Shown here: positions 27,690-37,059 of the stretch, piece after piece
Position numbering within the stretch: position 1 is the stretch's first letter
Layout of the letters: the number at the start of each line of letters is the position of its first letter
Assembly: GCF_010671565.1 (NCBI RefSeq)
Contig: NZ_JAABOQ010000004.1
Location: 434,001-498,000 of the forward strand
Source of the DNA: Spongiivirga citrea
GTDB taxonomy: Bacteria; Bacteroidota; Bacteroidia; Flavobacteriales; Flavobacteriaceae
Direction: 5' to 3'
Length of the DNA stretch: 64,000 nt
Translations under genes and position numbers: made by a program
The notes under the pieces: generated by a model
Databases searched by the model: none
What the model was told of the DNA's origin: nothing
Seen by the model: the letters and a program-made list of their open reading frames with translations, nothing else

Positions 27690-29786
27690 ATGACGACAAC
27701 ATTCAAATATGTCGATTATCTATGGGATAAGCATAAAGCTGATTCGTTAAAAGATGATCAAGTCGCTTTGTTTTTATATAGATCAAATATTCTTGGCGCC
27801 GATCTGAGGATTACCAATTATGGTGGTGGTAATACAAGTTGTAAAACTATAGAAAAAGATCCTTTAACTAATAATAATGTAGAAGTTATGTGGGTTAAAG
27901 GATCTGGAGGAGATATCGGTACACTCAACCGGTCTGGAATTTCAGGTCTATATACTGATAAACTGAGAGCGCTAAAAAATGTCTACGGCGGTTTGACCGA
28001 TGAAGATCGTATGGTTGGCTTATTTAACCATTGTATTTATGACTTAAATAGCAAAGCCCCTTCAATAGATACACCTTTGCATGGTTTATTACCATTCCCA
28101 CATATAGATCACCTTCATCCAGATGCTTTAATAGCTGTAGCAGCAGCAGCAGATAGTGAACAAGCAACAAAGGAAATTTGGGGTAATACTATGGGATGGG
28201 TTCCTTGGCAGCGACCAGGTTTTGACCTCGGTTTACAACTAGAAAAATGTTTAGAAAATAATCCAGGAATTCGGGGTATTGTATTGGGCAGCCATGGTCT
28301 TTTCACATGGGGAACAACCTCTTATGAATGCTACATGAACAGTTTAGAAGTTATTGAAATGGCTTCTGAATATATTTCAAAGAAAATTGAAGAAAAAGGA
28401 AGTGTTTTTGGTGGTCAAAAAGTAGAAAGCTTAGTTAGGGAAGAGCGGCTTGAAAAAGCGGCATCGTTAATGCCACTATTACGTGGACTTGCTTCTTCTG
28501 AAAACGCCATGATTGGTCATTTTACCGATGCACCAGAAGTACTAGAATTTATAAATAGTAACGACCTAGAGCGTCTAGCTCCTATGGGTACTTCCTGTCC
28601 AGATCACTTTCTTAGAACAAAAATACAACCACTAGTACTATCTTTAAGCCCTAATGCCAATAGCTCTGATACTAAGCACTTACTTTCCGTATTAAATCCA
28701 GCTTTTGAAGAATACCGGCAAGCATACAAGGAATATTATGAAACATGCAAGCGTTCTTATAGTCCCGCAATGCGAGATCCAAATCCAGTCATTATAATAT
28801 ATCCAGGTGTTGGAATGTTCAGTTTCGCAAAGAATAAACAGACTGCACGTGTTGCAAGCGAATTTTATATTAATGCGATTAACGTTATGCGAGGTGCTGA
28901 GGCAATCTCCTCATACACATCCTTACCCAGACAGGAGGCTTTTGATATTGAATACTGGCTTTTAGAAGAAGCCAAGTTAAAACGCATGCCTAAAGAAAAA
29001 CCATTATCAAGGAAAATAGCCTTGGTTACAGGTGCTGGCGGGGGTATAGGAAAAGCAATAGCCGATAAATTAATTGCAGAAGGTGCAAATGTAATACTAG
29101 CAGACATTGCAGAAGAAAGACTAAAAGAAGCAACAAAAGAGTATTCTAGTGATCTAGCAACTTATGGTGTTTGCGATGTTACCAACGCAAAAGCAATAGA
29201 TGAATTATTGAAAAAATCCTGTTTAGACTTTGGTGGGATAGATATAGTGGTACATAGTGCTGGACTAGCAATTTCTAAACCCATTGCGGATACTACTGAT
29301 AATGATTGGGATTTGTTACAGAATGTGCTTGTAAAAGGACAATTTGATCTAGCCAAAAATGCAGTTCAAATTATGCGGAAGCAAAACATGGGCGGAGATA
29401 TTATTAGCATTGCTAGTAAGAATGGCTTGGTTTCTGGGCCTAATAATGTCGGTTATGGCACTGCTAAGGCAGCTCAACAGCATATGGTTCGATTACTAGC
29501 TGCTGAACTGGGTCCAGAACAGATACGTGTAAATACCGTAAACCCAGATGGCGTCATAGTTGGCAGTAAAATATGGGAAGGTGATTGGGCTAAAGGAAGA
29601 GCAGATGCTTATGGTATAAGCGTAGAAGAATTACCAGCCCATTACGCAAAAAGAAACCTATTGAATCAAATTATTTATCCAGAAGATATTGCCAATGGTG
29701 TTTTTGCACTACTTGGAATTCTCAATAAAACAACAGGAAATATAATAAATGTTGATGGCGGAATGCCAAATGCATTTGTACGATAG
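27690..29786 (+). CDS. rhaEW: Bifunctional L-rhamnulose-1-phosphate aldolase / L-lactaldehyde dehydrogenase
   Basis: 698 residues, the usual length of this fusion. Residues 1 to about 420 are a class II aldolase/adducin domain with NYGGGNTSCKTI, SIDTPLHGLLPFPHIDHLHP (metal-binding His) and IVLGSHGLFTWG. Residues about 440-698 are a short-chain dehydrogenase with the NAD motif LVTGAGGGIGKAIA, VHSAGLA, catalytic GYGTAKAA (Tyr-x3-Lys) and NVDGGMPNAFVR. Together they split rhamnulose 1-phosphate to dihydroxyacetone phosphate and L-lactaldehyde and oxidise the latter to L-lactate. First gene of the rhamnose operon, followed by isomerase, kinase and lactate dehydrogenase. No signal peptide; cytoplasmic. 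Confidence 0.95.
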   Translation: MTTTFKYVDYLWDKHKADSLKDDQVALFLYRSNILGADLRITNYGGGNTSCKTIEKDPLTNNNVEVMWVKGSGGDIGTLNRSGISGLYTDKLRALKNVYGGLTDEDRMVGLFNHCIYDLNSKAPSIDTPLHGLLPFPHIDHLHPDALIAVAAAADSEQATKEIWGNTMGWVPWQRPGFDLGLQLEKCLENNPGIRGIVLGSHGLFTWGTTSYECYMNSLEVIEMASEYISKKIEEKGSVFGGQKVESLVREERLEKAASLMPLLRGLASSENAMIGHFTDAPEVLEFINSNDLERLAPMGTSCPDHFLRTKIQPLVLSLSPNANSSDTKHLLSVLNPAFEEYRQAYKEYYETCKRSYSPAMRDPNPVIIIYPGVGMFSFAKNKQTARVASEFYINAINVMRGAEAISSYTSLPRQEAFDIEYWLLEEAKLKRMPKEKPLSRKIALVTGAGGGIGKAIADKLIAEGANVILADIAEERLKEATKEYSSDLATYGVCDVTNAKAIDELLKKSCLDFGGIDIVVHSAGLAISKPIADTTDNDWDLLQNVLVKGQFDLAKNAVQIMRKQNMGGDIISIASKNGLVSGPNNVGYGTAKAAQQHMVRLLAAELGPEQIRVNTVNPDGVIVGSKIWEGDWAKGRADAYGISVEELPAHYAKRNLLNQIIYPEDIANGVFALLGILNKTTGNIINVDGGMPNAFVR

Positions 29787-29806
29787 AGTGTTTGAATTAG
29801 TTTTAT

Positions 29807-29847
29807 GAAACTTTCATAGATTGGGCACATCAATTTGTGAAAGTTTC
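29807..29847. other. Inverted repeat between rhaEW and rhaI
   Basis: GAAACTTTCA (29807-29816) and TGAAAGTTTC (29838-29847) form a perfect 10-bp stem with a 21-nt loop in the 127-nt gap. It is followed by TTTGTG and not by a clean U-run, so it may be an mRNA stabilising or partial-termination hairpin. Function is unknown. Confidence 0.55.
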
Positions 29848-29913
29848 TTTGTGTGATTAAAGTGATAATCGTTTTTAACACATATCTTTTACGTAAAAAT
29901 AAGCTAAAACTTC

Positions 29914-31191
29914 ATGAAATTAGACCATAATCATATCGAAACAATTAATAAAAAAGAACTATCCCAGCATCAAGCAGATTTTGATTTTTTAGCCAATCGC
30001 TTAGAACAAAAAGGAAATCATATTAATGGTTTAATAGAAAAGCTGTGTGCATTTCAGGTCGCAATACCAAGTTGGGCACTAGGAGCTGGAGGAACAAGAT
30101 TTGGTAGGTTTAGTACAAAAGGAGAGCCGTCAACTTTAGAACAAAAAATTGAAGACGTGGGACTAATTCACAGTCTTACCAAAACAGCAGGAGCAATTTC
30201 CTTGCATATTCCTTGGGATGTACCTAAAGACTATAAGGCTATTAAAGAATTAGCAGATTCACATGATCTGATTTTTGATGCGGTAAACTCAAATACATTT
30301 CAAGACCAAAAAAACAGTCCGTTTAGTTATAAGTTCGGTTCTCTTTGTAATACGGATCAAAAGGTAAGAGAACAAGCAATACAACACAACATGGATGTTA
30401 TTGCTATTGGAGATAAATTAGGCTCTAAAAGCTTAACAGTTTGGTTAGCCGATGGCGCTAGTTTTCCTGGACAACATAATTTTCAAGCTGCTCTAACAAA
30501 TACTCAGTATAGCCTACAAAGTATCTATAAAAGTATGCCACAGGACTGGAAACTATTTATTGAATACAAGCCTTATGAACCTAATTTTTACAGTACAGTT
30601 ATTCAAGATTGGGGAACATCATTAATGCTCGCAAATGAATGTGGAGAAAGAGCTTATACTTTAGTTGATCTCGGTCATCATTTACCGAATACCAATATTG
30701 AACAAATTGTTTCAACTTTAATGTTGAAAGGGAAATTAGGTGGCTTTCATTTTAACGACAGTAAGTATGGTGATGATGACCTCACTGTTGGCAGTATAAA
30801 ACCATATTCATTATTCTTAATTTTCAACGAATTGGTATATGGAATGGAGAACAACCCTCAAAATCCTTACCCCGCCTGGATGATTGACGCTAGCCATAAC
30901 ATAAAAGATCCTTTAGAAGACATTATACAATCACTAGAAGCCATTCAAGAGGCGTATGCAAAAGCTTTACTCATTGATCAAAATAAATTACGTGAAGCGC
31001 AATTGAATTATGATGTCACACTCTGTCAGGAAATAATTCAAGATGCCTTTCGTACAGATGTTAGACCCTTAATAGCTGCTGCGAAAATTCGTTCTGGAGG
31101 CGCAATAAACCCGATTAAAGCATATCGAGAACTAGGCCTGAGATCAAAATTAATTGCAAAAAGAGGTAACAGCGTGGCATCAGGTCTTTAA
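29914..31191 (+). CDS. rhaI: L-rhamnose isomerase (RhaI type)
   Basis: 425 residues, a TIM-barrel sugar isomerase of the RhaI kind, not the E. coli RhaA kind. Visible features include FQVAIPSWALGAGGTRFGRF, DLIFDAVNSNTF, metal-binding segments LFIEYKPYEPN, TLVDLGHHLPNTN, LGGFHFNDSKYGDDD (His/Asp ligands) and WMIDASHNIKDPLED. It converts L-rhamnose to L-rhamnulose in the cytoplasm. It is 9 nt from the kinase gene and behind rhaEW, completing the isomerase-kinase-aldolase series. Confidence 0.93.
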   Translation: MKLDHNHIETINKKELSQHQADFDFLANRLEQKGNHINGLIEKLCAFQVAIPSWALGAGGTRFGRFSTKGEPSTLEQKIEDVGLIHSLTKTAGAISLHIPWDVPKDYKAIKELADSHDLIFDAVNSNTFQDQKNSPFSYKFGSLCNTDQKVREQAIQHNMDVIAIGDKLGSKSLTVWLADGASFPGQHNFQAALTNTQYSLQSIYKSMPQDWKLFIEYKPYEPNFYSTVIQDWGTSLMLANECGERAYTLVDLGHHLPNTNIEQIVSTLMLKGKLGGFHFNDSKYGDDDLTVGSIKPYSLFLIFNELVYGMENNPQNPYPAWMIDASHNIKDPLEDIIQSLEAIQEAYAKALLIDQNKLREAQLNYDVTLCQEIIQDAFRTDVRPLIAAAKIRSGGAINPIKAYRELGLRSKLIAKRGNSVASGL

Positions 31192-31200
31192 TAAATAAGC

Positions 31201-32574
31201 ATGCAAAAAAAGGTCACTGCGGTATTTGATATTGGTAAAACAAATAAGAAATTTTTCTTGTTCGATAAGGACTTTAGAGAGGTTTACAGAGAATACGCAC
31301 GCTTTGATGAAATTAAAGATGAAGATGGTCATCCCACAGAAGATTTAGATTCTTTGAAAACCTGGCTTAAAAATGTATTTGACAAAATAATTAATACCCC
31401 AGAGTTTGATGTTAAAGCGATTAACTTTTCGACATACGGGGCTAGCCTAGTGCACATAGATCAAGAAGGTAACACTTTAACACCCCTATATAACTATACA
31501 AAAACACTTCCTCAAGATGTAGTTGATTCTTTTTATACCAAGTATGGTCCAGAACTTGATTTTGCCGTTAAAACTGGCTCATCAAATGCAGGTATGTTGA
31601 ACTCGGGTATGCAACTATATTGGTTAAAAACCACAAAGCCTGATATTTTTAAGAAAATTAAATATTCACTGCACTTACCGCAATATATCAGCTATATTTT
31701 TACAGGTATACCAGTAAGCGAACATACCAGTATAGGTTGTCATACAGCTCTTTGGGATTATTCGAAAAAAGACTATCACCAATGGGTTTACGAAGAAGAA
31801 ATTCATAAAAAACTGGCCCCAATAGTTTCTTCTGAAACCAGTTTAAATATGAATTACAATGGTAAGCGCATCAAAATTGGTGTTGGTATACATGATAGTT
31901 CTTCTGCTCTACTTCCATACATACGAAGTATTCGCAAAAAATTTGTTCTGGTCTCCACAGGAACATGGAGCGTTAGTTTAAATCCGTTTTGCGATAAGAT
32001 GCTAAGTAAGGACGAAGTGCTAAGCGATTGCATCAATTATATGCGAATTAACGGTAAACCCGTTAAGTCATCTCGCTTGTTTTTAGGGAATGAATACAAG
32101 TTGCAGGTAGCTTTCCTTGTAAAGAAATATAAAGTCGCTAAAAACTATCATAAACAAGTAAAGTTTGATCGAAGTATTTTTGATCGTATCGAACAATCAT
32201 TTTCTTTTCTATTTAGCTGGGAAAGTATTTCCGCAGAAAACTCACCAAATGAAACCAAGCTTTCTTATAAAAGCTTTGAGGAAGCCTATCATCATTTAAT
32301 GATTGAACTGGTCAAACTTCAACTTAAAAGCATTGAAACTGCCATAGGAAATGATAAAATTGAACGGTTATATATAGACGGAGGATTTAGCGATAATGAA
32401 CTGTTTATAAAACTACTAAGTCATCAACTAAGGAATATGAAACTGCGAACGACGACGGCGTCTACAGGATCAGCACTAGGTGCAGCTATTGCAATTTCAG
32501 ATAGTAAGTTGAATTCTAAGTTTTTAAAAACAAATTATGCATTGAAAAAGCACACACCGTTTATCATTAATTAA
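31201..32574 (+). CDS. rhaB: FGGY-family sugar kinase, L-rhamnulokinase
   Basis: 457 residues. The phosphate-1 motif VFDIGKTNKKFFLFDKD is at the N-terminus, GVGIHDSSSALLPY and FVLVSTGTWSVSLNPF lie in the middle, and the adenosine-binding YIDGGFSDNELF, then TASTGSALGAAIA, near the C-terminus. This is an FGGY kinase of the type encoded beside rhaI in Bacteroidota; from position it phosphorylates L-rhamnulose to the substrate of RhaEW. Family certain, substrate from context. Confidence 0.9.
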   Translation: MQKKVTAVFDIGKTNKKFFLFDKDFREVYREYARFDEIKDEDGHPTEDLDSLKTWLKNVFDKIINTPEFDVKAINFSTYGASLVHIDQEGNTLTPLYNYTKTLPQDVVDSFYTKYGPELDFAVKTGSSNAGMLNSGMQLYWLKTTKPDIFKKIKYSLHLPQYISYIFTGIPVSEHTSIGCHTALWDYSKKDYHQWVYEEEIHKKLAPIVSSETSLNMNYNGKRIKIGVGIHDSSSALLPYIRSIRKKFVLVSTGTWSVSLNPFCDKMLSKDEVLSDCINYMRINGKPVKSSRLFLGNEYKLQVAFLVKKYKVAKNYHKQVKFDRSIFDRIEQSFSFLFSWESISAENSPNETKLSYKSFEEAYHHLMIELVKLQLKSIETAIGNDKIERLYIDGGFSDNELFIKLLSHQLRNMKLRTTTASTGSALGAAIAISDSKLNSKFLKTNYALKKHTPFIIN

Positions 32575-32682
32575 CAGTCGTTAAGGATGTATATGATTTT
32601 AACTAAACAACATCAATTAAAAAAAGTTTTGGTTTTCAACAATACCTAAACCTAATTATATTTTTTGCATAAACTCAACAAT

Positions 32683-33834
32683 ATGGCATTATCCTACAAC
32701 ACGAAGTATCCAGCCATCGAAGACTTACGAAATAGAGCTAAGAAACGAATTCCAAAATTTGCGTTTGAGTACCTTGACGGTGGTTGTAATGAAGATATCA
32801 ATTTAAATAGAAATACTGAGGAGCTAAGGGAGGTGCAATTAAAACCTGAGTACTTAAAAAGTTTTAAAGGTTGTTCAATGAAAACCAATTTATTTGGTAT
32901 TGAATACGATGCCCCCTTTGGAATTGCGCCAGTTGGATTACAAGGGCTAATGTGGCCCAACTCACCCGAAATATTGGCAAAAGCCGCATTTAAACATAAT
33001 ATTCCATTTATACTAAGCACCGTTAGTACAAGCAGCATAGAACGTGTTAGCGAGCTAACAGAGGGAAAAGCATGGTTTCAACTATATCATCCGAGTGAAA
33101 ATTCACTTCGTGATGATATCATTAAACGAGCTAGTCAGGCTGAATGCCCAGTCTTAGTAATTTTATGTGATGTACCAACATTTGGCTATAGACCTAGAGA
33201 TATTAGAAACGGACTTGCTATGCCTCCAAAAATGACGATATCGAATATTCTGCAAGTCTTAGGAAAACCGCTTTGGGCGCTAAATACATTAAAACACGGT
33301 CAGCCGAATTTTGAAACTTTAAAGCCCTATATGCCCAAAGGGCTAGATTTAAAGCAACTAGGAAAATTCATGGATCAAACTTTTTCTGGTAGACTTAATG
33401 AGGAGAAAATAAAACCAATCCGCGATATGTGGAAAGGGAAACTAGTTCTAAAAGGAGTAGCATCAGAAGCTGACACAGAGGAGGCTATAAGATTAGGCTT
33501 GGATGGAATTATAGTTTCCAACCATGGTGGACGACAGTTAGACGCCGGAGAAGCAACTATAAAGCCATTAAAAACAATTGCTGAATCTTATGGAGACAAA
33601 ATAGAGGTGATGATGGATAGTGGTTTACGATCAGGGCCTGATGTTGCAAGAGCTATGGCAAGTGGTGCTAAGTTTACTTTTATGGGTCGTACGTTTATGT
33701 ATGGGGCTGCTGCACTAGGAAATAAAGGAGGAGATCATACCATAGCTATTTTAAAAACACAACTACAACAAGTAATGGAACAACTTTGTTGTGAAAAAGT
33801 GACCGATTTCCCTAACCATTTAATAAACAACTAA
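32683..33834 (+). CDS. lldD: FMN-dependent L-lactate (alpha-hydroxy acid) dehydrogenase
   Basis: 383 residues from the ATG at 32683 (an in-frame TTG at 32665 gives six more residues but is a weak start). The whole protein follows the alpha-hydroxy-acid dehydrogenase fold: RAKKRIPKFAFEYLDGGCNE, FGIAPVGLQGLMWP, STVSTSSIERVSE, LVLKGVAS, the catalytic SNHGGRQLD with His, and the FMN-phosphate segment DSGLRSGPDVARAMASGA. It would oxidise the L-lactate produced from rhamnose by RhaEW to pyruvate, which explains its place in this operon. Cytoplasmic or membrane-associated. Confidence 0.92.
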   Translation: MALSYNTKYPAIEDLRNRAKKRIPKFAFEYLDGGCNEDINLNRNTEELREVQLKPEYLKSFKGCSMKTNLFGIEYDAPFGIAPVGLQGLMWPNSPEILAKAAFKHNIPFILSTVSTSSIERVSELTEGKAWFQLYHPSENSLRDDIIKRASQAECPVLVILCDVPTFGYRPRDIRNGLAMPPKMTISNILQVLGKPLWALNTLKHGQPNFETLKPYMPKGLDLKQLGKFMDQTFSGRLNEEKIKPIRDMWKGKLVLKGVASEADTEEAIRLGLDGIIVSNHGGRQLDAGEATIKPLKTIAESYGDKIEVMMDSGLRSGPDVARAMASGAKFTFMGRTFMYGAAALGNKGGDHTIAILKTQLQQVMEQLCCEKVTDFPNHLINN

Positions 33835-33849
33835 ATACTAATAATCGTA

Positions 33850-35256
33850 ATGAGTCAGTATAATATAGATGAAGATATCGAAGAAATTACCGGTGGTGAA
33901 TTTGAGCGTACCACCGTTCCTAAATCAAAATTAAAAGGATGGAAAAGTTTTTTAGGCATGTATGCAGGAGAGCATGCCGCGGGTACCGAATTTATGATAG
34001 GCCCCCTTTTTTTAACTGCTGGTGTAAGTGCCTTTGATTTAATCATTGGTCTCTTATTAGGCAATTTGTTAGCTGTCTTAAGTTGGCGCTTTCTAACCGC
34101 TGAAATCGCAGTTAAGAATCGGCTAACACTCTATTATCAATTAGAAAAAATTTGTGGTAAAAAGTTAGTCATTGGCTATAATTTGGCCAACGGTATTCTC
34201 TTTTGTTTCCTTGCTGGTGCCATGATCACCGTCTCAGCCACTGCCGTCGGAATCCCCTTTAATATGGAAATGCCTAAACTTACAGATACCACACCAAATG
34301 GATTGACTTGGATAATTATCGTTATCATTATTGGAGTCGTAATTTCACTAGTGGCTTCTAAGGGTTATAACACCGTCTCGAAAGCAGCTAATTGGATGTC
34401 TCCAGTTATTGTATTGGCCTTCATAGCCTGTGGTATTGTGGCTTTAAATCAATTAGGTGTAAAAAATTTCGATGATTTTTGGAATATTTGGGGAGAAGGT
34501 GCAGAGCCATTTCCAGGTCAAATAAAGTACACTTTTTGGCACGTAGTAATTTGGTCTTGGTTCGCAAATGCTGCTATGCACGTAGGGATGTCAGACTTAT
34601 CAGTTTTTCGATTTGCGAAAAAAGCAAGTTCAGGGTGGACAACCGCTGCAGGAATGTATATAGGGCATTATATGGCCTGGATTGCTGCGGCCCTATTATA
34701 TGCAGTGTATTTAAGATCTCCTGAAGCACAAGGGCTTTTAAGTAATGGAGAAGCCCCGCCAGTGGCACCAGGACCCCTAGCGCATAACGCTATTGGTATA
34801 TTTGGAATTATCGCGGTAGTGTTGGCGGGTTGGACAACTGCAAATCCTACTATTTACAGAGCAGGGTTGGCGTTTCAAGCCATTATACCAAAAGTTTCTA
34901 CTTTTTGGGTCACTATCATTGCTGGTAGCGTTGCAACCATTGCTGGCTTATTTCCTGCATTTGCAATGAAATTACTAGGATTCGTAGCACTCTATGGTTT
35001 TATACTCGCGCCTGTAGGAGCAATAATTGTTTTTGAACACTTTTTTCATAAACAAAGTGGAATTATTAAAAACTACGCCAAAGTCAGCAATACCTCTTTC
35101 AATAAATCAGTATTATTAGCCTGGGCAATGAGTTTTGGTATTTTTTATTTTATATCCGTCAAGTTTGACGTCTTTTTGTCATTTGTCACACTACCCGCTT
35201 GGTTACTTTGTGGGGTACTATTTCTGTTATTCAGTAAATTATTTCAAAAGAATTAA
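33850..35256 (+). CDS. NCS1-like (purine-cytosine permease type) membrane transporter
   Basis: 468 residues with about 12 hydrophobic segments, beginning after a charged 35-residue N-terminus (for example FDLIIGLLLGNLLAVLSWRF, ILFCFLAGAMITVSATAVGI, TWIIIVIIIGVVISLVAS). Features such as FLGMYAGEHAAGTEFMIGP, GYNTVSKAANWMSPVIVL and GWTTANPTIYRAGLAFQA resemble the NCS1 nucleobase:cation symporter superfamily. It ends the rhamnose operon, 15 nt after lldD, so it most likely brings rhamnose, or another product such as lactate, across the inner membrane. I cannot determine the substrate from sequence. Confidence 0.75.
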   Translation: MSQYNIDEDIEEITGGEFERTTVPKSKLKGWKSFLGMYAGEHAAGTEFMIGPLFLTAGVSAFDLIIGLLLGNLLAVLSWRFLTAEIAVKNRLTLYYQLEKICGKKLVIGYNLANGILFCFLAGAMITVSATAVGIPFNMEMPKLTDTTPNGLTWIIIVIIIGVVISLVASKGYNTVSKAANWMSPVIVLAFIACGIVALNQLGVKNFDDFWNIWGEGAEPFPGQIKYTFWHVVIWSWFANAAMHVGMSDLSVFRFAKKASSGWTTAAGMYIGHYMAWIAAALLYAVYLRSPEAQGLLSNGEAPPVAPGPLAHNAIGIFGIIAVVLAGWTTANPTIYRAGLAFQAIIPKVSTFWVTIIAGSVATIAGLFPAFAMKLLGFVALYGFILAPVGAIIVFEHFFHKQSGIIKNYAKVSNTSFNKSVLLAWAMSFGIFYFISVKFDVFLSFVTLPAWLLCGVLFLLFSKLFQKN

Positions 35257-35325
35257 AACACTTTTAAAGGTCAACTTTTAAGGTAGATTAAGCTTTTTTA
35301 GCTAATGAAATTATATGTAAATTAT

Positions 35326-35370
35326 CGGGATACCACAGGATAGAAAACTATGGTACGTTCGCTAATATTG
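35326..35370 (+). promoter_or_regulatory. Promoter before the Tat-exported oxidoreductase, site 5 of the shared element
   Basis: CGGGATACCACAGGAT (35326-35341), exactly 21 nt, then TAATATTG (35363-35370), one base off TAnnTTTG. The gene starts at 35397. Confidence 0.8.
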
Positions 35371-35396
35371 TGAAACACCACTAAACCAAACACTTA

Positions 35397-36734
35397 ATGG
35401 AAAAGTCAAAAAAAACTACCAACTCCGATGAATCAAAAAATATTGGTATTCAAGGACATTCCAGAAGAAAATTTTTACAAAACACAACAATTGCCCTGGC
35501 AGGTATTAGTTTGGTGCCTAGGCACGTATTAGGGCGTGGATTTTTAGCACCAAGTGACAAAATAAATTTAGGCATTATCGGACTGGGTAAACAGGGTAAT
35601 ATACTAGCAAATAAATTTATAAGTAATACTAATAGTCAGATTGTTGCTGGTAGTGATGTTTGGCTATCTAAAGGAGTCTTTTTTAAGAACAATGTTGAAC
35701 AGTTATATGCTAAAAAGAGAAATGTTTCTAGTTACAGTGCTATCACCAATTATTTAAACTACCAAGAATTGATAGATCGTGAAGATATTGATGCAGTCAT
35801 TGTAGCGACACCTGATCATTGGCATGCTAAGCAATCAATAGACGCAATGAATGCGGACAAAGATGTCTTTTGCGAAAAACCACTAACCAATACAATTGCT
35901 GATGGGCGTGATATGTTAAGAGCTGCAAAACGAAATAAAAGTATTGTTCAAGTAGGAAGTATGCAACGCTCATGGAAACGCTTTCAAACCGCGCAAAAAA
36001 TTGTAAGTTCAGGGAAATTAGGTGAGATAAAAAAAGTATTAGTCAATGTTGGTGGTCCCGCTAGGGCTTTTGATCTACCTGCCCAAACCACTCCAAAAGG
36101 TATTGATTGGAATTTATGGTGTGGACCAGCTCGTTTGGTCACTTACCATGAAAGGATTGCACCAGAAATTGTTGATTTTTATCCAGACTGGCGCCTTTTT
36201 AAAGAATTTGGAGGAGGTAAACTAACAGATTGGGGAGCACATATGTTTGACGTTGCTCAATGGTGTTTAGGAATGGATCACTCTGGCCCCACTACATTCA
36301 TTCCACCAACTGAAAAAGATGCTTCTCGCGGGCTGAAAATGATCTATGAAAACGGAATTGAACTATTTCATGAAGATTTTGGAAGAGGTAATGCTGTCCG
36401 TTTTATTGGTACCGAAGGTACGCTTGATGTAAGTCGTGGCTTTTTGGAGTCTACTCCAGCCTCAATAGTCCTATCTATGCCTGGTGCAGACAAAGAAAAT
36501 GCATTTAAAGACCAAGGCAACCACTATCAAAATTGGTTAACCTGTATTAAAACTAGAGAAAAACCCATTAGTAGTATAGAAACGGGACATAAAACTGCTA
36601 CCCTATGTAATGCGGCTAATATAGCATATGAGCTTAAACGTCCTCTGCAATGGAATCCCGATAAAGAAAAATTTAAAGGAGACCGAGAAGCTAACAAATT
36701 AAGAAAAGTGCGAAAAAGAAAATATCTAAACTAG
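35397..36734 (+). CDS. Tat-exported Gfo/Idh/MocA-family oxidoreductase
   Basis: A long N-terminus leads to the twin-arginine signal SRRKFLQNTTIALAGISLVP. The NAD(P)-binding part has LGIIGLGKQGNILANKF and VIVATPDHWHAKQSIDA; DVFCEKPLTN contains the family EKP lysine. The C-terminal part (FKEFGGGKLTDWGAHMFDVA) binds the sugar. It is a second periplasmic sugar oxidoreductase of the locus and differs from the one at 17860. It has its own copy of the shared promoter element and is followed 325 nt later by uronate isomerase. Substrate unknown. Confidence 0.9.
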   Translation: MEKSKKTTNSDESKNIGIQGHSRRKFLQNTTIALAGISLVPRHVLGRGFLAPSDKINLGIIGLGKQGNILANKFISNTNSQIVAGSDVWLSKGVFFKNNVEQLYAKKRNVSSYSAITNYLNYQELIDREDIDAVIVATPDHWHAKQSIDAMNADKDVFCEKPLTNTIADGRDMLRAAKRNKSIVQVGSMQRSWKRFQTAQKIVSSGKLGEIKKVLVNVGGPARAFDLPAQTTPKGIDWNLWCGPARLVTYHERIAPEIVDFYPDWRLFKEFGGGKLTDWGAHMFDVAQWCLGMDHSGPTTFIPPTEKDASRGLKMIYENGIELFHEDFGRGNAVRFIGTEGTLDVSRGFLESTPASIVLSMPGADKENAFKDQGNHYQNWLTCIKTREKPISSIETGHKTATLCNAANIAYELKRPLQWNPDKEKFKGDREANKLRKVRKRKYLN

Positions 36735-37059
36735 TTATAAATCGCCATCAAAATGTACTATATCATACCTCAAAACGGATCATTTTATCTTGACTAATAA
36801 CTACTTTAGATAAGGAAATATTTCAAAATAGAATCCAATAGTATTTCTTTAAAGTCAAATAATAAAAAAACAATAATGTGTTGGGGGATCATGCTACGAT
36901 TATCTCCCCTTGACTTTCTAAGATTTTTGCAAACTACTAGTTTCTATGTATTTTATCGATTGCTTAAATATTCGGAAGACAATTACAACAGTTAAAAAAA
37001 CACCGTCAGTGGTGCGCTTAAGTTGATCAAAAAACTTCGTAGTTAACAACAATATTAGG
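36735..37059. other. 325-nt gene-free region with a nested inverted repeat
   Basis: No reading frame of note. AAAGTCAA (36851-36858) is complementary to TTGACTTT (36910-36917), and inside it GGGGGA (36883-36888) can pair with TCTCCCC (36903-36909). This makes a long nested hairpin about 150 nt before uxaC. I find no shared CAGGAT element here, so uxaC is either read through from the oxidoreductase or has another promoter. Confidence 0.5.

Noticed and set aside
27690-35256. Rhamnogalacturonan (pectin) as the target
   Set aside because: A formylglycine sulfatase and FGE are present, the uronate enzymes are of the glucuronate/mannonate type, and no galacturonate-specific UxaA or UxaB gene was seen.
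36883-36909. Riboswitch or shared promoter element before uxaC
   Set aside because: GGGGAT resembles CAGGAT but has no TAnnTTTG box at 21 nt and no known riboswitch core.
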